Source of the DNA: an uncultured Gammaproteobacteria bacterium
GTDB taxonomy: Bacteria; Pseudomonadota; Gammaproteobacteria; UBA6429; Thiohalophilaceae
NCBI GenBank assembly: GCA_937967995.1
Contig: CALBTB010000001.1
Span: 52,573 to 116,572, forward strand
Length of the DNA: 64,000 nt
Direction of reading: 5' to 3'
In this document: positions 17,030-26,474 of the stretch, in pieces
Position numbering within the stretch: the first letter of the stretch is position 1
How the letters are laid out: every line of letters begins with the position of its first letter
The notes under the pieces: generated by a model
Databases searched by the model: none
What the model saw: the letters and a program-made list of their open reading frames with translations, nothing else
Told to the model about the DNA's origin: nothing
Program-made: the position numbers and the translations under genes

Positions 17030-18133
17030 ATGGCTAATCCCGCAATAATCAATCCGGACACGGCCCGCCAGGTCGGGTACTGGCACTGGCTGGACGATAA
17101 ACGAATCCAGTGTGACCTGTGTCCACGTTACTGCAAACTTCGTGAAGGTCAACGCGGCCTGTGTTTTGTGCGTGGTCGACTGAATGACAGCATGGTATTG
17201 ACCACCTACGGTCGTTCCAGTGGTTTTTGTATCGATCCGATTGAGAAAAAACCCTTGAATCATTTTTACCCGGGGTCATCTGTTTTTTCGTTTGGAACAG
17301 CAGGGTGTAACCTGGCATGCAAATTTTGTCAGAACTGGGATATCAGCAAGTCGCGGGAAATCGACACGCTGGCCGATCAGGCCTCGCCGCTGAAAATTGC
17401 CGAAGTGGCAAAACAACACGGGTGTAAAAGTGTGGCGTTCACCTATAACGACCCGGTAATTTTTCATGAATATGCCATCGATGTGGCACAAGCCTGCCAC
17501 GAGCATGATCTGAAGGCGGTTGCCGTGACGGCAGGCTATGTCAGCCCGGAGCCGCGTGCCGAGTTTTATCGCCACATGGATGCGGCCAACGTTGACCTCA
17601 AGGGTTTCAGCGAAGATTTTTACTACAAGCTGACCGGTGGTCATTTGCAGCCGGTACTGGATACTCTTATATATATAAAGCAGGAAACCGACACCTGGCT
17701 GGAAATCACCACACTGCTGATTCCCGGTGAAAATGACTCGACAGAGGAACTCGAAAAACTGTCAGGCTGGATAGTGGAAAATCTGGGACCGGATGTCCCT
17801 TTACACTTCAGCGCATTTCATCCCGACTGGAAAATGATGGACAAGCCTTCGACACCGGTTGATACACTGATACGTGCCCGTGATACAGCCCTTTCCCGGG
17901 GATTGAAATATGTCTATACCGGTAATGTTCACCACCGTGATGGTGATACGACATTTTGTCACAAGTGTAAAAAACCATTGATCGTGCGGGATTGGTACAA
18001 CATCAAAAGTTATAATCTTACCCCTGACGCGCGTTGTCCTGATTGTGGTACAATCCTGCACGGTCGGTTTGACCAGCAGGCAGGACACTGGGGACAACAT
18101 CGTCAGCCTGTACAAATACATCAATTCGCTTAA
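17030..18133 (+). CDS. amrS: AmmeMemoRadiSam system radical SAM enzyme
   Basis: 367 residues. The radical SAM cluster motif CxxxCxxC appears as GCNLACKFCQNWDIS near residue 90, and a Cys-rich N-terminal segment (CDLCPRYCKLREGQRGLC) precedes it, as in pyruvate formate-lyase activase-like AmrS proteins. The C-terminus adds two CxxC pairs (FCHKCKKP and RCPDCGTILHGRF) that form a likely rubredoxin- or zinc-like knuckle. It is divergent from amrB-amrA. The substrate is unknown. Confidence 0.93.
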   Translation: MANPAIINPDTARQVGYWHWLDDKRIQCDLCPRYCKLREGQRGLCFVRGRLNDSMVLTTYGRSSGFCIDPIEKKPLNHFYPGSSVFSFGTAGCNLACKFCQNWDISKSREIDTLADQASPLKIAEVAKQHGCKSVAFTYNDPVIFHEYAIDVAQACHEHDLKAVAVTAGYVSPEPRAEFYRHMDAANVDLKGFSEDFYYKLTGGHLQPVLDTLIYIKQETDTWLEITTLLIPGENDSTEELEKLSGWIVENLGPDVPLHFSAFHPDWKMMDKPSTPVDTLIRARDTALSRGLKYVYTGNVHHRDGDTTFCHKCKKPLIVRDWYNIKSYNLTPDARCPDCGTILHGRFDQQAGHWGQHRQPVQIHQFA

Positions 18134-18153
18134 TAACATGTACTGGTTTTTCT

Positions 18154-18882
18154 ATGCGATTTCTATTTGTTTTTGTACTCATTACAATTCATTCAATTTC
18201 ATACAGCGCGGAAACTCAACAGGACAGCCAGGATGTAAAACACTGGAAAGGCGAGGCCGAGCTGGGTCTGTTAACCACGCGTGGTAACACGGACACCGAA
18301 ACACTGAATGCCAAAGCCGCGTTTCAGTATCAGAAAAACGACTGGACACACATATTACGCCTTGAGGTTTTGCGTGCTGAAGATCGGGATACAACCACTG
18401 CCGATCGCGACATGTTGTTGTATCGTGCCAGGTATCAGGTCATAGAAAACGGTTACCTGTTTGGATCAGTTCGTTATGAAAGCGATCCCTTTGCAGGTTA
18501 TGACACCAGGACAACGGAAGTTGCCGGTTATGGTCACCAGGTTATCAATCGGGAAACATTAAAATGGGATGTTGAAGCCGGTGCCGGTGCGCGCCAGACG
18601 GATAATACAGATAGCACCGACACCAGTGAAGCTATCGCCCGTCTGGCGACAAACCTGGAATGGCGTTTTACCGATACCAGCAGTTTTCGACAGGAAATAT
18701 TTGTTGAACACGGTAGTGAAAATACGCTGACAGAAGCGACAACGGATCTCAAAGTTAAAATTAATTCAGCGTTGGCCATGAAGCTGACATTGACGGTAAA
18801 AGATAACAGTGAAGTGCCAGCCGGTAAGAAACATACCGATACCCAGACGGCGGTTACTCTTGTATATGATTTTTTTAAATGA
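18154..18882 (+). CDS. DUF481 family outer-membrane beta-barrel protein
   Basis: 242 residues with an N-terminal signal peptide (hydrophobic FLFVFVLITIHSISYS, cleavage probably near SYSAE). The mature part shows alternating beta-strand patterns starting with WKGEAELGLLTTRGNTDTET and ending in LVYDFFK with a C-terminal aromatic, typical of an outer-membrane barrel. The family includes the salt-induced YdiY. It starts 20 bp after amrS and overlaps mog by 4 bp, so it may share their transcript. No specific cargo or role can be assigned. Confidence 0.85.
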   Translation: MRFLFVFVLITIHSISYSAETQQDSQDVKHWKGEAELGLLTTRGNTDTETLNAKAAFQYQKNDWTHILRLEVLRAEDRDTTTADRDMLLYRARYQVIENGYLFGSVRYESDPFAGYDTRTTEVAGYGHQVINRETLKWDVEAGAGARQTDNTDSTDTSEAIARLATNLEWRFTDTSSFRQEIFVEHGSENTLTEATTDLKVKINSALAMKLTLTVKDNSEVPAGKKHTDTQTAVTLVYDFFK

Positions 18883-19430
18883 TGATGAGCGAAATTAAAA
18901 TAGGTGTTGTCACCGTTTCGGATCGTGCCAGCCGCGGTGAATATGAAGACAAGGGTGGCCCGGCGATTGTCGAGTGGTTTTCCAGTGCCCTGTCCAGTCC
19001 GTGGCAGGCCGTTCCCAGAGTCATTGCTGATGAACAAGCCGTTATTGAACAAACACTGTGTGAATTTGCCGATAAGGAAAACTGTTGTCTGATCGTGACG
19101 ACCGGCGGCACCGGACCGGCACCACGTGATGTCACTCCGGAAGCGACCGAGGCAGTGTGTCATAAAATACTGGATGGATTTGGTGAACAGATGCGCGCGG
19201 TGTCACTGCAGTATGTACCGACGGCGATTTTGTCACGTCAGATTGCCGGTATTCGTGGCCAGTCATTAATTGTCAATTTACCGGGCAAACCGTCCGCCAT
19301 TGCGGATTGCCTGAATGCTGTTTTTCCGGCGATTCCCTATTGTATCGATCTCATCGAAGGACCGTACCTGGAAGCCAATACGGATTTTATCTCTGTGTTT
19401 CGTCCCAAGCATGCCAAAAAGCCCGCTTAA
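18879..19430 (+). CDS. mog: Molybdopterin adenylyltransferase Mog (MogA)
   Basis: About 183 residues of the MoaB/Mog fold. IGVVTVSDRASRGEYEDKGGP, LIVTTGGTGPAPRDVTPEAT and LIVNLPGKPSAIADCL are the characteristic nucleotide and molybdopterin-binding loops. Mog adenylates molybdopterin before molybdate insertion. Three consecutive in-frame ATG codons (18879, 18882, 18885) are possible starts; the first overlaps the DUF481 stop. It overlaps prmB by 20 bp. MoaB, a close relative, is the alternative, but PxPRDVTPEA favours Mog. Confidence 0.88.
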   Translation: MMMSEIKIGVVTVSDRASRGEYEDKGGPAIVEWFSSALSSPWQAVPRVIADEQAVIEQTLCEFADKENCCLIVTTGGTGPAPRDVTPEATEAVCHKILDGFGEQMRAVSLQYVPTAILSRQIAGIRGQSLIVNLPGKPSAIADCLNAVFPAIPYCIDLIEGPYLEANTDFISVFRPKHAKKPA

Positions 19431-20343
19431 CCAGTATCCTGCCAGTTCAATTCGAAGCTGGGTTGAATGGGCGAGTCAGGCGTTTGACGAGGCCGGTTTG
19501 TTTTATGGGCATGGTACGGATAATGCGATTGATGAAGCAGCATTCCTGATCAGTCATGCGTTGAACACCGATTTCGATTTTTCCGGCTTCGATATTGATC
19601 AACCACTATCCACAGCGCAAAACGAATCCATTCATGCATTACTCAATGATCGAATAACCAGTCGTAAACCGGCAGCTTATCTCGTCGGGGAAGCGTGGTT
19701 TGCCGGTTACCCGTTTTATGTTGATGAGCATGTGCTTGTGCCACGTTCTCCACTGGCCGAATTGATCACGGACAAGTTTGAACCCTGGATCGACAGTCGC
19801 CAGGTTCGATCCGTTATCGACATTGGAACGGGAAGTGGTTGCATCGCGCTAGCCTGCGCACTTTATCTGCCACAGGCACGGGTGGATGCAGTTGATATCG
19901 ATGAACACGCACTGGCAGTCACGCAACGAAATATTCAACGCTATCAACTTGAAGACAGGGTAAGGGCTGTCCAGTCTGATTTGTTAACGCAGGTTCCGTC
20001 CCACCACTATGACGTAATTATCAGTAATCCACCTTACGTTGCAATATCTGAATATGACAGTTTGCCAGCGGAATTTCTGCAGGAGCCACAACTTGGGCTG
20101 ACTGCCGGTGACGATGGTCTGGACTGTGTGCGTGACATTCTGGCCAAAGCCGATGAATACCTGACTGAGCAGGGCATACTTGTCGTCGAGGTAGGTAATT
20201 CACAGGCTGCACTTGAACAGGCCTATCCGCGGGTCGCGTTTACCTGGCTTGAGTTTGAGCATGGTGGTGAAGGTGTATTCCTGCTGGATAAAAAGCAGAT
20301 CCAGGAGCACAGGGAGTATTTTCAGGAACAGGTCAGACAGTAA
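19411..20343 (+). CDS. prmB: Ribosomal protein uL3 glutamine methyltransferase PrmB
   Basis: 310 residues. The SAM-binding motif DIGTGSGCIALACAL and the catalytic NPPY (ISNPPYVAISEYDSLP) mark the PrmB/PrmC N5-glutamine methyltransferases. The N-terminal domain (ASQAFDEAGLFYGHGTDNAIDEA) and DGLDCVRDIL favour PrmB over PrmC. The frame continues upstream to 19315, but that part lies within mog and is not convincing; ATG 19411 gives the usual family length. Confidence 0.93.
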   Translation: MPKSPLNQYPASSIRSWVEWASQAFDEAGLFYGHGTDNAIDEAAFLISHALNTDFDFSGFDIDQPLSTAQNESIHALLNDRITSRKPAAYLVGEAWFAGYPFYVDEHVLVPRSPLAELITDKFEPWIDSRQVRSVIDIGTGSGCIALACALYLPQARVDAVDIDEHALAVTQRNIQRYQLEDRVRAVQSDLLTQVPSHHYDVIISNPPYVAISEYDSLPAEFLQEPQLGLTAGDDGLDCVRDILAKADEYLTEQGILVVEVGNSQAALEQAYPRVAFTWLEFEHGGEGVFLLDKKQIQEHREYFQEQVRQ

Positions 20344-22719
20344 CTAGTTTGCCAGTTTAATATCCTCGATCGGCATGGGGGGTGCGACGTAATGCCCCTG
20401 CATATAATCCACTTTGGTTTTCAGAATTGCGTTGTATATTGCTTCATTTTCCACGTATTCCGCGACAGTCCGAATACCCATGACATGTGCGATTTGATTA
20501 ATTGCTTCTATAAATGCGCCACTGATCTGATCATCAACAATATCCTTGACAAAACTGCCATCAATTTTTATGGCATCGACAGGTATATGTTTCAGGTAGG
20601 TAAATGAACTCAGGCCTTTACCGAAATCATCCAGCGCAAAACCACAACCGTGCCCCTTTAACATGGAAATAAAGCGCCTTGCCGTAGCAAGATTGGATAT
20701 GGCCATGGTTTCTGTTACTTCAAAACAGACCATGCGCGGATTTATTTTGGTTTCTTCAAATGACTTGATGATAAATCCCAGCATGTCATGTGTATTGATA
20801 GACTGCCCGGATAAATTGATATTAAACTGATACCTGGGGTTCTGCATTGAATTGATTTTCATTTCAGAAATGATTCTTAACGTATTTTTAATTACCCATT
20901 TATCAAGTGAGTTCATCAGCGCAAAGCGTTCCGCCGCAGGCAGAAACAGGTTAGGGTTTATAATCTGATCGCCGCTGTCCCTGAGGCGCAACAATACTTC
21001 CATGTGTTTCTTGTCTCCAGTGCCATTGATTGAGCGTATTTCCTGAACATACAGGCACAAGTTATTATTGTTGATCGCCGTATTCAGACGCTGCGACCAG
21101 TACATTTCATTACGGCGTTTGTTTAATTCCTGGTTTCCAGGTTGATAGACCTGAATGCGGTTACGTCCAAGATCTTTGGCCGTATAACAGGCGGTATCAA
21201 CAGCGCTCATGACTTCTGTGATGGTGCCGGAATCTTCTGAAATCATGACCAGACCGATACTTGCACCAATCTCAAAAATGTTACCCTCCCAGTAAAACTT
21301 GAAACTATCAATGGTGTCACGAATCGACTCGGCTATTTCTCTGGCTTTTTCAATGGGGCAGCCATCAAGTAAAATACCAAATTCATCACCACCAAGACGT
21401 GCCAGCGAATCACTCTCGCGTAGCATTTTACGCATGGTCTGTGCCAGTTGCTTAAGCAGCTCATCACCGGCGATATGGCCACCCATATCGTTAATTATTT
21501 TAAATTGATCGAGATCGAGGTAGAGGAGGGCATACTTTGAACCTTCTGCCTGTGCATTAGCAATTGCCTGTTTGAGGCGAATCTCAAATTCACGTCGATT
21601 AATCAGGCCGGTTAATGCGTCATGACTGGCCTGATGACTGAGCTGTTCAGCCAGTGCACGTGTCTGGGTAACATCACGAAATACAAGCACTCCACCATAA
21701 ACCTGTTTTGACTCATCCCTGATAGGATTTGCGGTGTGCTCAATTGCATAACGATTTCTGTTTCTGTCGATCATGTAAGTGTTGGCGCTGGATATGATGC
21801 GTTTATTCAGGTTAATTGCCTCGAGCACCGGGTTGAGCCTGAGCTTTTCTTTCTTCTTGTCGATGATTTGCATGACATTTGGCAATGGCAATCCATGAGC
21901 CTCTTCAGATGACCAGCCGGTGAGTTTTTCTGCTTCGATGTTCATAAAATTCACCAGGCCGTGAGCATCGGTCGTAATGACGGCATCACCGATCGATCCC
22001 AGTGTGACCTGGGCCAGCACTTTTTCATAATGCAGCTGGTGTGAGTGGCGACTGATCTTTCTGAGCACCGAGATGGCAAGAAACAATCCGATCAAAACAG
22101 ATCCTGAACCAAATATAATGATTATATCGTGCGCCATTTTCTGGCTGCGATTGATGGTTTCTATTTCACTGTTAATATTTTTCTGCAGCAGCGTCTGGTA
22201 TTTTTCAATTACGACAAACACATTGTTCTGAAATGGCACGGCTCTTTCGACCAGGACCTTGCGTGCTTTTTCTATATTTTGATTTTGAATCAGATCGATA
22301 ACGCTGATTTGAGCCGGGATTGCCAGGGAGGTCAGTTCACCCTGTTCCCTGAGCAGGCTTTTTTCAGGGTCGCTTAATTGCATACTGGTCAGTTGAATGC
22401 GGGACTGGGCGAACATGGCACCCTGACGATTGAACTCCAGGAACCATTCGTCCTGAATAAAGGGGTCACTCTGGTATACCATATTAAACAGGGCAATCGT
22501 GCGCTCGCGGGCCGCCAGGCGCATTTTTGCCAGTAGCTGAAGTTTCACCGTCTGCACATTGATGATTTCATTCACCCGGGCGAATGAATCTTCACGCTGA
22601 TTCAGTCCATATATCAGCGTGGCGATACCAATTCCCAGCGCACCGATAAATCCCATCAGTACCCAGAAATTTTCCCTGACAATACCTGGCGAATGCTGTT
22701 TAGCGACTGGGTCAGCCAT
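20344..22719 (-). CDS. Membrane GGDEF-EAL protein with CHASE-like sensor and PAS domain
   Basis: 791 residues. TM1 (WVLMGFIGALGIGIATLIYG) and TM2 (IIIIFGSGSVLIGLFLAISV) flank a helical periplasmic sensor. A PAS domain (ITTDAHGLVNFMNIEAEKLTGW) and a diguanylate cyclase domain with intact RLGGDEF near residue 442 follow. RESD five residues before GGDEF forms a product-inhibition I-site. The EAL domain reads MEVLLRL instead of EALLR, but the Glu, FNINLSGQS, DDFGKG, IKIDGSFV and QGHYVAPP are kept, so phosphodiesterase activity is plausible. The frame runs on to 23070, but that stretch overlaps aroC and is not convincing. Confidence 0.9.
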   Translation of the reverse strand: MADPVAKQHSPGIVRENFWVLMGFIGALGIGIATLIYGLNQREDSFARVNEIINVQTVKLQLLAKMRLAARERTIALFNMVYQSDPFIQDEWFLEFNRQGAMFAQSRIQLTSMQLSDPEKSLLREQGELTSLAIPAQISVIDLIQNQNIEKARKVLVERAVPFQNNVFVVIEKYQTLLQKNINSEIETINRSQKMAHDIIIIFGSGSVLIGLFLAISVLRKISRHSHQLHYEKVLAQVTLGSIGDAVITTDAHGLVNFMNIEAEKLTGWSSEEAHGLPLPNVMQIIDKKKEKLRLNPVLEAINLNKRIISSANTYMIDRNRNRYAIEHTANPIRDESKQVYGGVLVFRDVTQTRALAEQLSHQASHDALTGLINRREFEIRLKQAIANAQAEGSKYALLYLDLDQFKIINDMGGHIAGDELLKQLAQTMRKMLRESDSLARLGGDEFGILLDGCPIEKAREIAESIRDTIDSFKFYWEGNIFEIGASIGLVMISEDSGTITEVMSAVDTACYTAKDLGRNRIQVYQPGNQELNKRRNEMYWSQRLNTAINNNNLCLYVQEIRSINGTGDKKHMEVLLRLRDSGDQIINPNLFLPAAERFALMNSLDKWVIKNTLRIISEMKINSMQNPRYQFNINLSGQSINTHDMLGFIIKSFEETKINPRMVCFEVTETMAISNLATARRFISMLKGHGCGFALDDFGKGLSSFTYLKHIPVDAIKIDGSFVKDIVDDQISGAFIEAINQIAHVMGIRTVAEYVENEAIYNAILKTKVDYMQGHYVAPPMPIEDIKLAN

Positions 22720-22812
22720 ATTTGTCTTCAGTTCGTTATTGTTTGAATTTACTGTGCGAGAGGGGGAATCTCGACAAGACGTTTTAATCCGAACACAGTA
22801 CAATATTAGCCT

Positions 22813-23913
22813 ATGTCTGGAAACACTTTTGGAAAAATTTTCACCATTACCAGTTTTGGGGAAAGTCACGGGCCCGCACTGGGCTGTATTGTTGATGGCT
22901 GCCCTCCCGGTTTGGCAATTACGGAAGCAGATCTGCAAAAAGACCTGGAACGCCGCAAGCCCGGCAAGTCCCGCCATACCACGCAACGCCGTGAACAGGA
23001 TGAAGTACAGATACTTTCCGGGGTTTTTGAAGGTAAAACCACCGGCACACCCATCGGCCTGATCATTCATAACACCGATCAGCGTTCCAAGGATTACTCT
23101 AATATATTAGATCGCTTCCGGCCCGGGCATGCCGACTATACCTATCTGCAGAAATACGGCCTGCGCGATTATCGCGGTGGGGGCCGATCCTCGGCACGTG
23201 AAACGGCCATGCGTGTCGCGGCCGGGGCCATTGCCAAAAAATACCTGTCTGATCGATACGGGATTACGATTCGTGGCTACATGTCACAACTCGGCCCGAT
23301 CAGATATGAACAGTTTGACTGGGATGCCGTAGAACAAAATCCGTTCTTCTTTCCGGATGCCAAAAAAGTCAGCGAGCTTGAAGACTACATGGATGCCCTG
23401 CGCAAGGAAGGTAACTCAGTCGGTGCCCGTATCAATGTGGTGGCCAGCGGTATGTTCCCGGGACTCGGGGAACCCATCTTCGATCGACTGGATGCCGACA
23501 TTGCCCATGCCATGATGAGTATCAATGCAGTCAAAGGTGTTGAAATTGGTGCCGGTTTTGAGAGCGTGGAGCAAAAGGGCACCGAACATCGTGATGAAAT
23601 TACACCGGACGGTTTTCTGAGTAACCATGCCGGTGGCATTCTCGGGGGTATTTCCTCCGGGCAGGATATTCGGGTCAGCCTGGCATTAAAACCCACTTCC
23701 AGTATACGGCTACCCGGACAGAGCATTGATCTGGATGGCAATCCGGTTGAAGTGGTAACGACGGGACGGCATGATCCCTGTGTTGGTATTCGTGCCACAC
23801 CCATTGCCGAGGCCATGCTGGCGATCGTATTAATGGACCATGTGTTACGGCATCGCGCGCAAAACATGGATGTAAAAACCAGCACACCGGTAATTCCCGC
23901 CGGCAAGGATTAG
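22813..23913 (+). CDS. aroC: Chorismate synthase
   Basis: 366 residues. The three family signatures are seen: GESHGPALGCIVDGCPPG, YRGGGRSSARETAMRVAAGA and GRHDPCVGIRATPIAEAM. The enzyme converts EPSP to chorismate using reduced FMN, the last common step to aromatic amino acids. It is divergent from the GGDEF-EAL gene with 93 bp between starts. A TACAAT hexamer at 22799 could be a -10 box, but no convincing -35 accompanies it. The MFS gene follows after 7 bp. Confidence 0.98.
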   Translation: MSGNTFGKIFTITSFGESHGPALGCIVDGCPPGLAITEADLQKDLERRKPGKSRHTTQRREQDEVQILSGVFEGKTTGTPIGLIIHNTDQRSKDYSNILDRFRPGHADYTYLQKYGLRDYRGGGRSSARETAMRVAAGAIAKKYLSDRYGITIRGYMSQLGPIRYEQFDWDAVEQNPFFFPDAKKVSELEDYMDALRKEGNSVGARINVVASGMFPGLGEPIFDRLDADIAHAMMSINAVKGVEIGAGFESVEQKGTEHRDEITPDGFLSNHAGGILGGISSGQDIRVSLALKPTSSIRLPGQSIDLDGNPVEVVTTGRHDPCVGIRATPIAEAMLAIVLMDHVLRHRAQNMDVKTSTPVIPAGKD

Positions 23914-23920
23914 ACAGCTT

Positions 23921-25078
23921 ATGTCCAGTTCGACGACGCCAACGCCCTATTGGCGGCTGTCTGGATTTTATTTTTTTTACTTCGCCAGTCTCGGGGCGCT
24001 GGTCCCGTCACTTAGTCCCTACCTCAAGTCATTAAGTTATTCTCCGACACAGATTGGTGTACTGGTCGGCATCACCATGGCGACCAAGATCATTGCGCCC
24101 AACATCTGGGGCTGGATTGCCGATCACACCGGTCAGCGTATGTCGATCGTTCGAAGTGGTTGCCTGCTCGCGGCACTCAGTTTTATCGGCATTCTGTTTA
24201 ACCAGAGTTTTGTCTGGCTGGTTATCGTCATGAGCGTGTTCAGTTTTTTCTGGAACGCCGCACTGCCACAGTTTGAAGCCACCACCTTTAATTACCTGAC
24301 CGATCAGGAACACCGATACAGTTCGATCCGTTTATGGGGATCCATCGGTTTTATCATTGCCGTGGTTGGGCTGGGCTATGCGTTTGAATTTATTTCCATT
24401 GCCCACTTTCCCTGGTTTGTACTGGTGTTACTGATCGCCATCTGGTTCACCAGTCTGTCGGTGCCTGAATCCGCGGCCGGTCACCTGGCGCTGGACCACG
24501 AGCCATTGCGAAAAATTCTGACCAAGCCGCATGTCATGGGATTGTTGGTGGCCTGTTTCTGCATGCAGGCCAGTCATGGGCCTTATTACGCTGTGTATTC
24601 TATATATATGTTGAGCTTTGACTACTCCAGTCACACCGTTGGCTGGCTGTGGGGGCTGGGCGTGTTTGCCGAAGTGGTGTTGTTTATTTACATGTTCCAT
24701 ATTTTCAAACTGGCCAGCCTGCGTAGCCTGCTCATGATCAGCCTGGCGATAGCCGCGCTGCGCTGGTTATTGATAGCGGCGTTGCCTGAAAACCTGTGGG
24801 TCATGTTGATCGCCCAGGTGATGCATGCCGCGACCTTCGGCCTGTACCATGTCACCGCTATTCGGTTGATACACCAGTTATTTACCGGCCGGCACCAGGG
24901 TAAAGGGCAGGCGTTGTACAGTAGTCTGAGTTACGGTGCCGGTGGGGCAGTTGGTGCGTTATACAGTGGCTTTGCCTGGGATTACCTGGGTCGTAGTTCG
25001 GTGTTTGCCCTGTCGGTGGTCTTCGCCCTGTTTGGGTTATGGATCACCTGGCGCTACGTGCGATCTGAAAGTATTTAA
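23921..25078 (+). CDS. Major facilitator superfamily permease (PPP/HcaT-like)
   Basis: 385 residues with about 12 hydrophobic segments. The N-terminus YFFYFASLGALVPSLSPYL and the loop WGWIADHTGQR between TM2 and TM3 resemble the phenylpropionate permease branch (HcaT/YcaD-like) of the MFS. The second half has LYSSLSYGAGGAVGALYSG. It follows aroC by 7 bp and is probably co-transcribed, although no functional link is evident. Substrate unknown. Confidence 0.85.
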   Translation: MSSSTTPTPYWRLSGFYFFYFASLGALVPSLSPYLKSLSYSPTQIGVLVGITMATKIIAPNIWGWIADHTGQRMSIVRSGCLLAALSFIGILFNQSFVWLVIVMSVFSFFWNAALPQFEATTFNYLTDQEHRYSSIRLWGSIGFIIAVVGLGYAFEFISIAHFPWFVLVLLIAIWFTSLSVPESAAGHLALDHEPLRKILTKPHVMGLLVACFCMQASHGPYYAVYSIYMLSFDYSSHTVGWLWGLGVFAEVVLFIYMFHIFKLASLRSLLMISLAIAALRWLLIAALPENLWVMLIAQVMHAATFGLYHVTAIRLIHQLFTGRHQGKGQALYSSLSYGAGGAVGALYSGFAWDYLGRSSVFALSVVFALFGLWITWRYVRSESI

Positions 25079-25148
25079 CGGTGTGCGAATTTAATCCTGT
25101 ACTATTTTTAATGTACAACATAAAAAGAAATTGCCGATAAACAAGTCT

Positions 25149-26474
25149 ATGAATCATCAACAACAGGATGTCGTGATCATTGGTGGCGGGATCTCCGGCT
25201 GTGCCTTACTTTATTTGCTGTCGCGATACACGGATCTGCCGAACCTGACCTTGCTGGAAAAAACCAACGGCATTGCGGTATTGAATTCACATGGCCGTAA
25301 CAACAGCCAGACCCTGCACTGTGGTGATATCGAAACCAACTACACGCTGGAAAAGGCCATCAAGGTCAAGGCCGGTGCTGCCATGGTGGTCAATTACGCA
25401 AGCCAACTGCCCAGTAGCGAACATATTCTTTATAAATATTCAAAAATGGTGCTGGGTGTTGGTGACAAAGAGTGCGATGCGCTGCAGGCACGTTTCGAAC
25501 AATTCAGTCCGCACTTTGAAAAGATGCAATTCTGGGATGCCGATGGTATCAGCCGGGTTGAGCCTAATGTGGTGTGGGGTCGTAATGAACGCATCGCCGC
25601 ACTGGGTGTCACCGATGATTACAGCGCGGTAAATTTTCAGGCGCTGGCGGATTCGTTTGTCGCGCAATCAAAAGTTGTTGATGGTAAATCGGTAAACGTG
25701 CACATCAACACCAAAGTCAAAACCATTCGCCAGACTGAGAAGGGTTTTGAAATCGTCACCAACAAGGGCACGATTACATCACGCTTTGTTGTCGTGTCAG
25801 CCGGTGGACACAGCCTGTTGTTTGCGCAACGCATGGGTTACGGCAAAGAATACGCCTGTTTGCCGGTGGCCGGCAGTTTTTATTATGCGCCGGACGTGTT
25901 ACGCGGCAAAGTTTACACCGTACAGAACGACAAGCTGCCATTCGCGGCGATTCATGGAGATCCTGACCTGCTGGTGCGTGGCAAAACCCGTTTCGGTCCG
26001 ACTGCATTGGTCCTGCCCATGCTGGAACGACACAATTACAAAACCGTGCCGGAATTTTTCAGTGTCACCAAACCGGACCTGGCCGTGCTCAAGGTGTTGT
26101 GGGATCTGTTCAAGGTGAAGGATATTCGCAATTACATGATCAAGAACATCCTGTTCGAAGTACCCTACATCCGGCAACGCCTGTTTTTAAAAGACGCGCG
26201 CAAAATTGTGCCGACATTGCAGTTACAGGACCTCACCTTTGCCAAGCGCATCGGCGGGATTCGACCGGTGATGATCGATCGGGTCAATCGCAAGCTGCAC
26301 CTGGGTGAAGCGAAAATCAATCCGGGCAACGGCATTATTTTCAACATGACACCGTCACCCGGTGCCACCAGTTGCCTGCAAAACGGCGAACAGGATTTAC
26401 GTATCATAGTGGAACACCTCGGTGCGAGTTTTAACGAGGCACAGTTCAAACAGGAATTGTGTAACGACAATTAG
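25149..26474 (+). CDS. FAD-dependent oxidoreductase, malate:quinone oxidoreductase-like
   Basis: 441 residues from ATG 25149, or 447 from TTG 25131. An N-terminal dinucleotide-binding motif (VVIIGGGISGCALLYLLSRY) opens a DAO/Mqo-like FAD fold. LNSHGRNNSQTLHCGDIETNY resembles the Mqo region after the FAD site, and FVVVSAGGHSLLFAQRMGY is the second FAD contact. The length is shorter than classical Mqo (about 490-500), so malate as substrate is only a possibility. Upstream, TGTAC (25098-25102) and GTACA (25113-25117) form an inverted repeat that may be an operator. It converges on the LysR gene with a 4-bp overlap. Confidence 0.78.
   Translation: MNHQQQDVVIIGGGISGCALLYLLSRYTDLPNLTLLEKTNGIAVLNSHGRNNSQTLHCGDIETNYTLEKAIKVKAGAAMVVNYASQLPSSEHILYKYSKMVLGVGDKECDALQARFEQFSPHFEKMQFWDADGISRVEPNVVWGRNERIAALGVTDDYSAVNFQALADSFVAQSKVVDGKSVNVHINTKVKTIRQTEKGFEIVTNKGTITSRFVVVSAGGHSLLFAQRMGYGKEYACLPVAGSFYYAPDVLRGKVYTVQNDKLPFAAIHGDPDLLVRGKTRFGPTALVLPMLERHNYKTVPEFFSVTKPDLAVLKVLWDLFKVKDIRNYMIKNILFEVPYIRQRLFLKDARKIVPTLQLQDLTFAKRIGGIRPVMIDRVNRKLHLGEAKINPGNGIIFNMTPSPGATSCLQNGEQDLRIIVEHLGASFNEAQFKQELCNDN

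Noticed and set aside
22799..22804. TACAAT as -10 box of aroC
   Set aside because: No acceptable -35 at 16-18 bp; the nearest TCGACA is 22 bp away.
22720..23070. Upstream extension of the GGDEF-EAL gene into aroC
   Set aside because: The added 117 residues are opposite conserved aroC codons and have no domain; ATG 22719 is the natural start.
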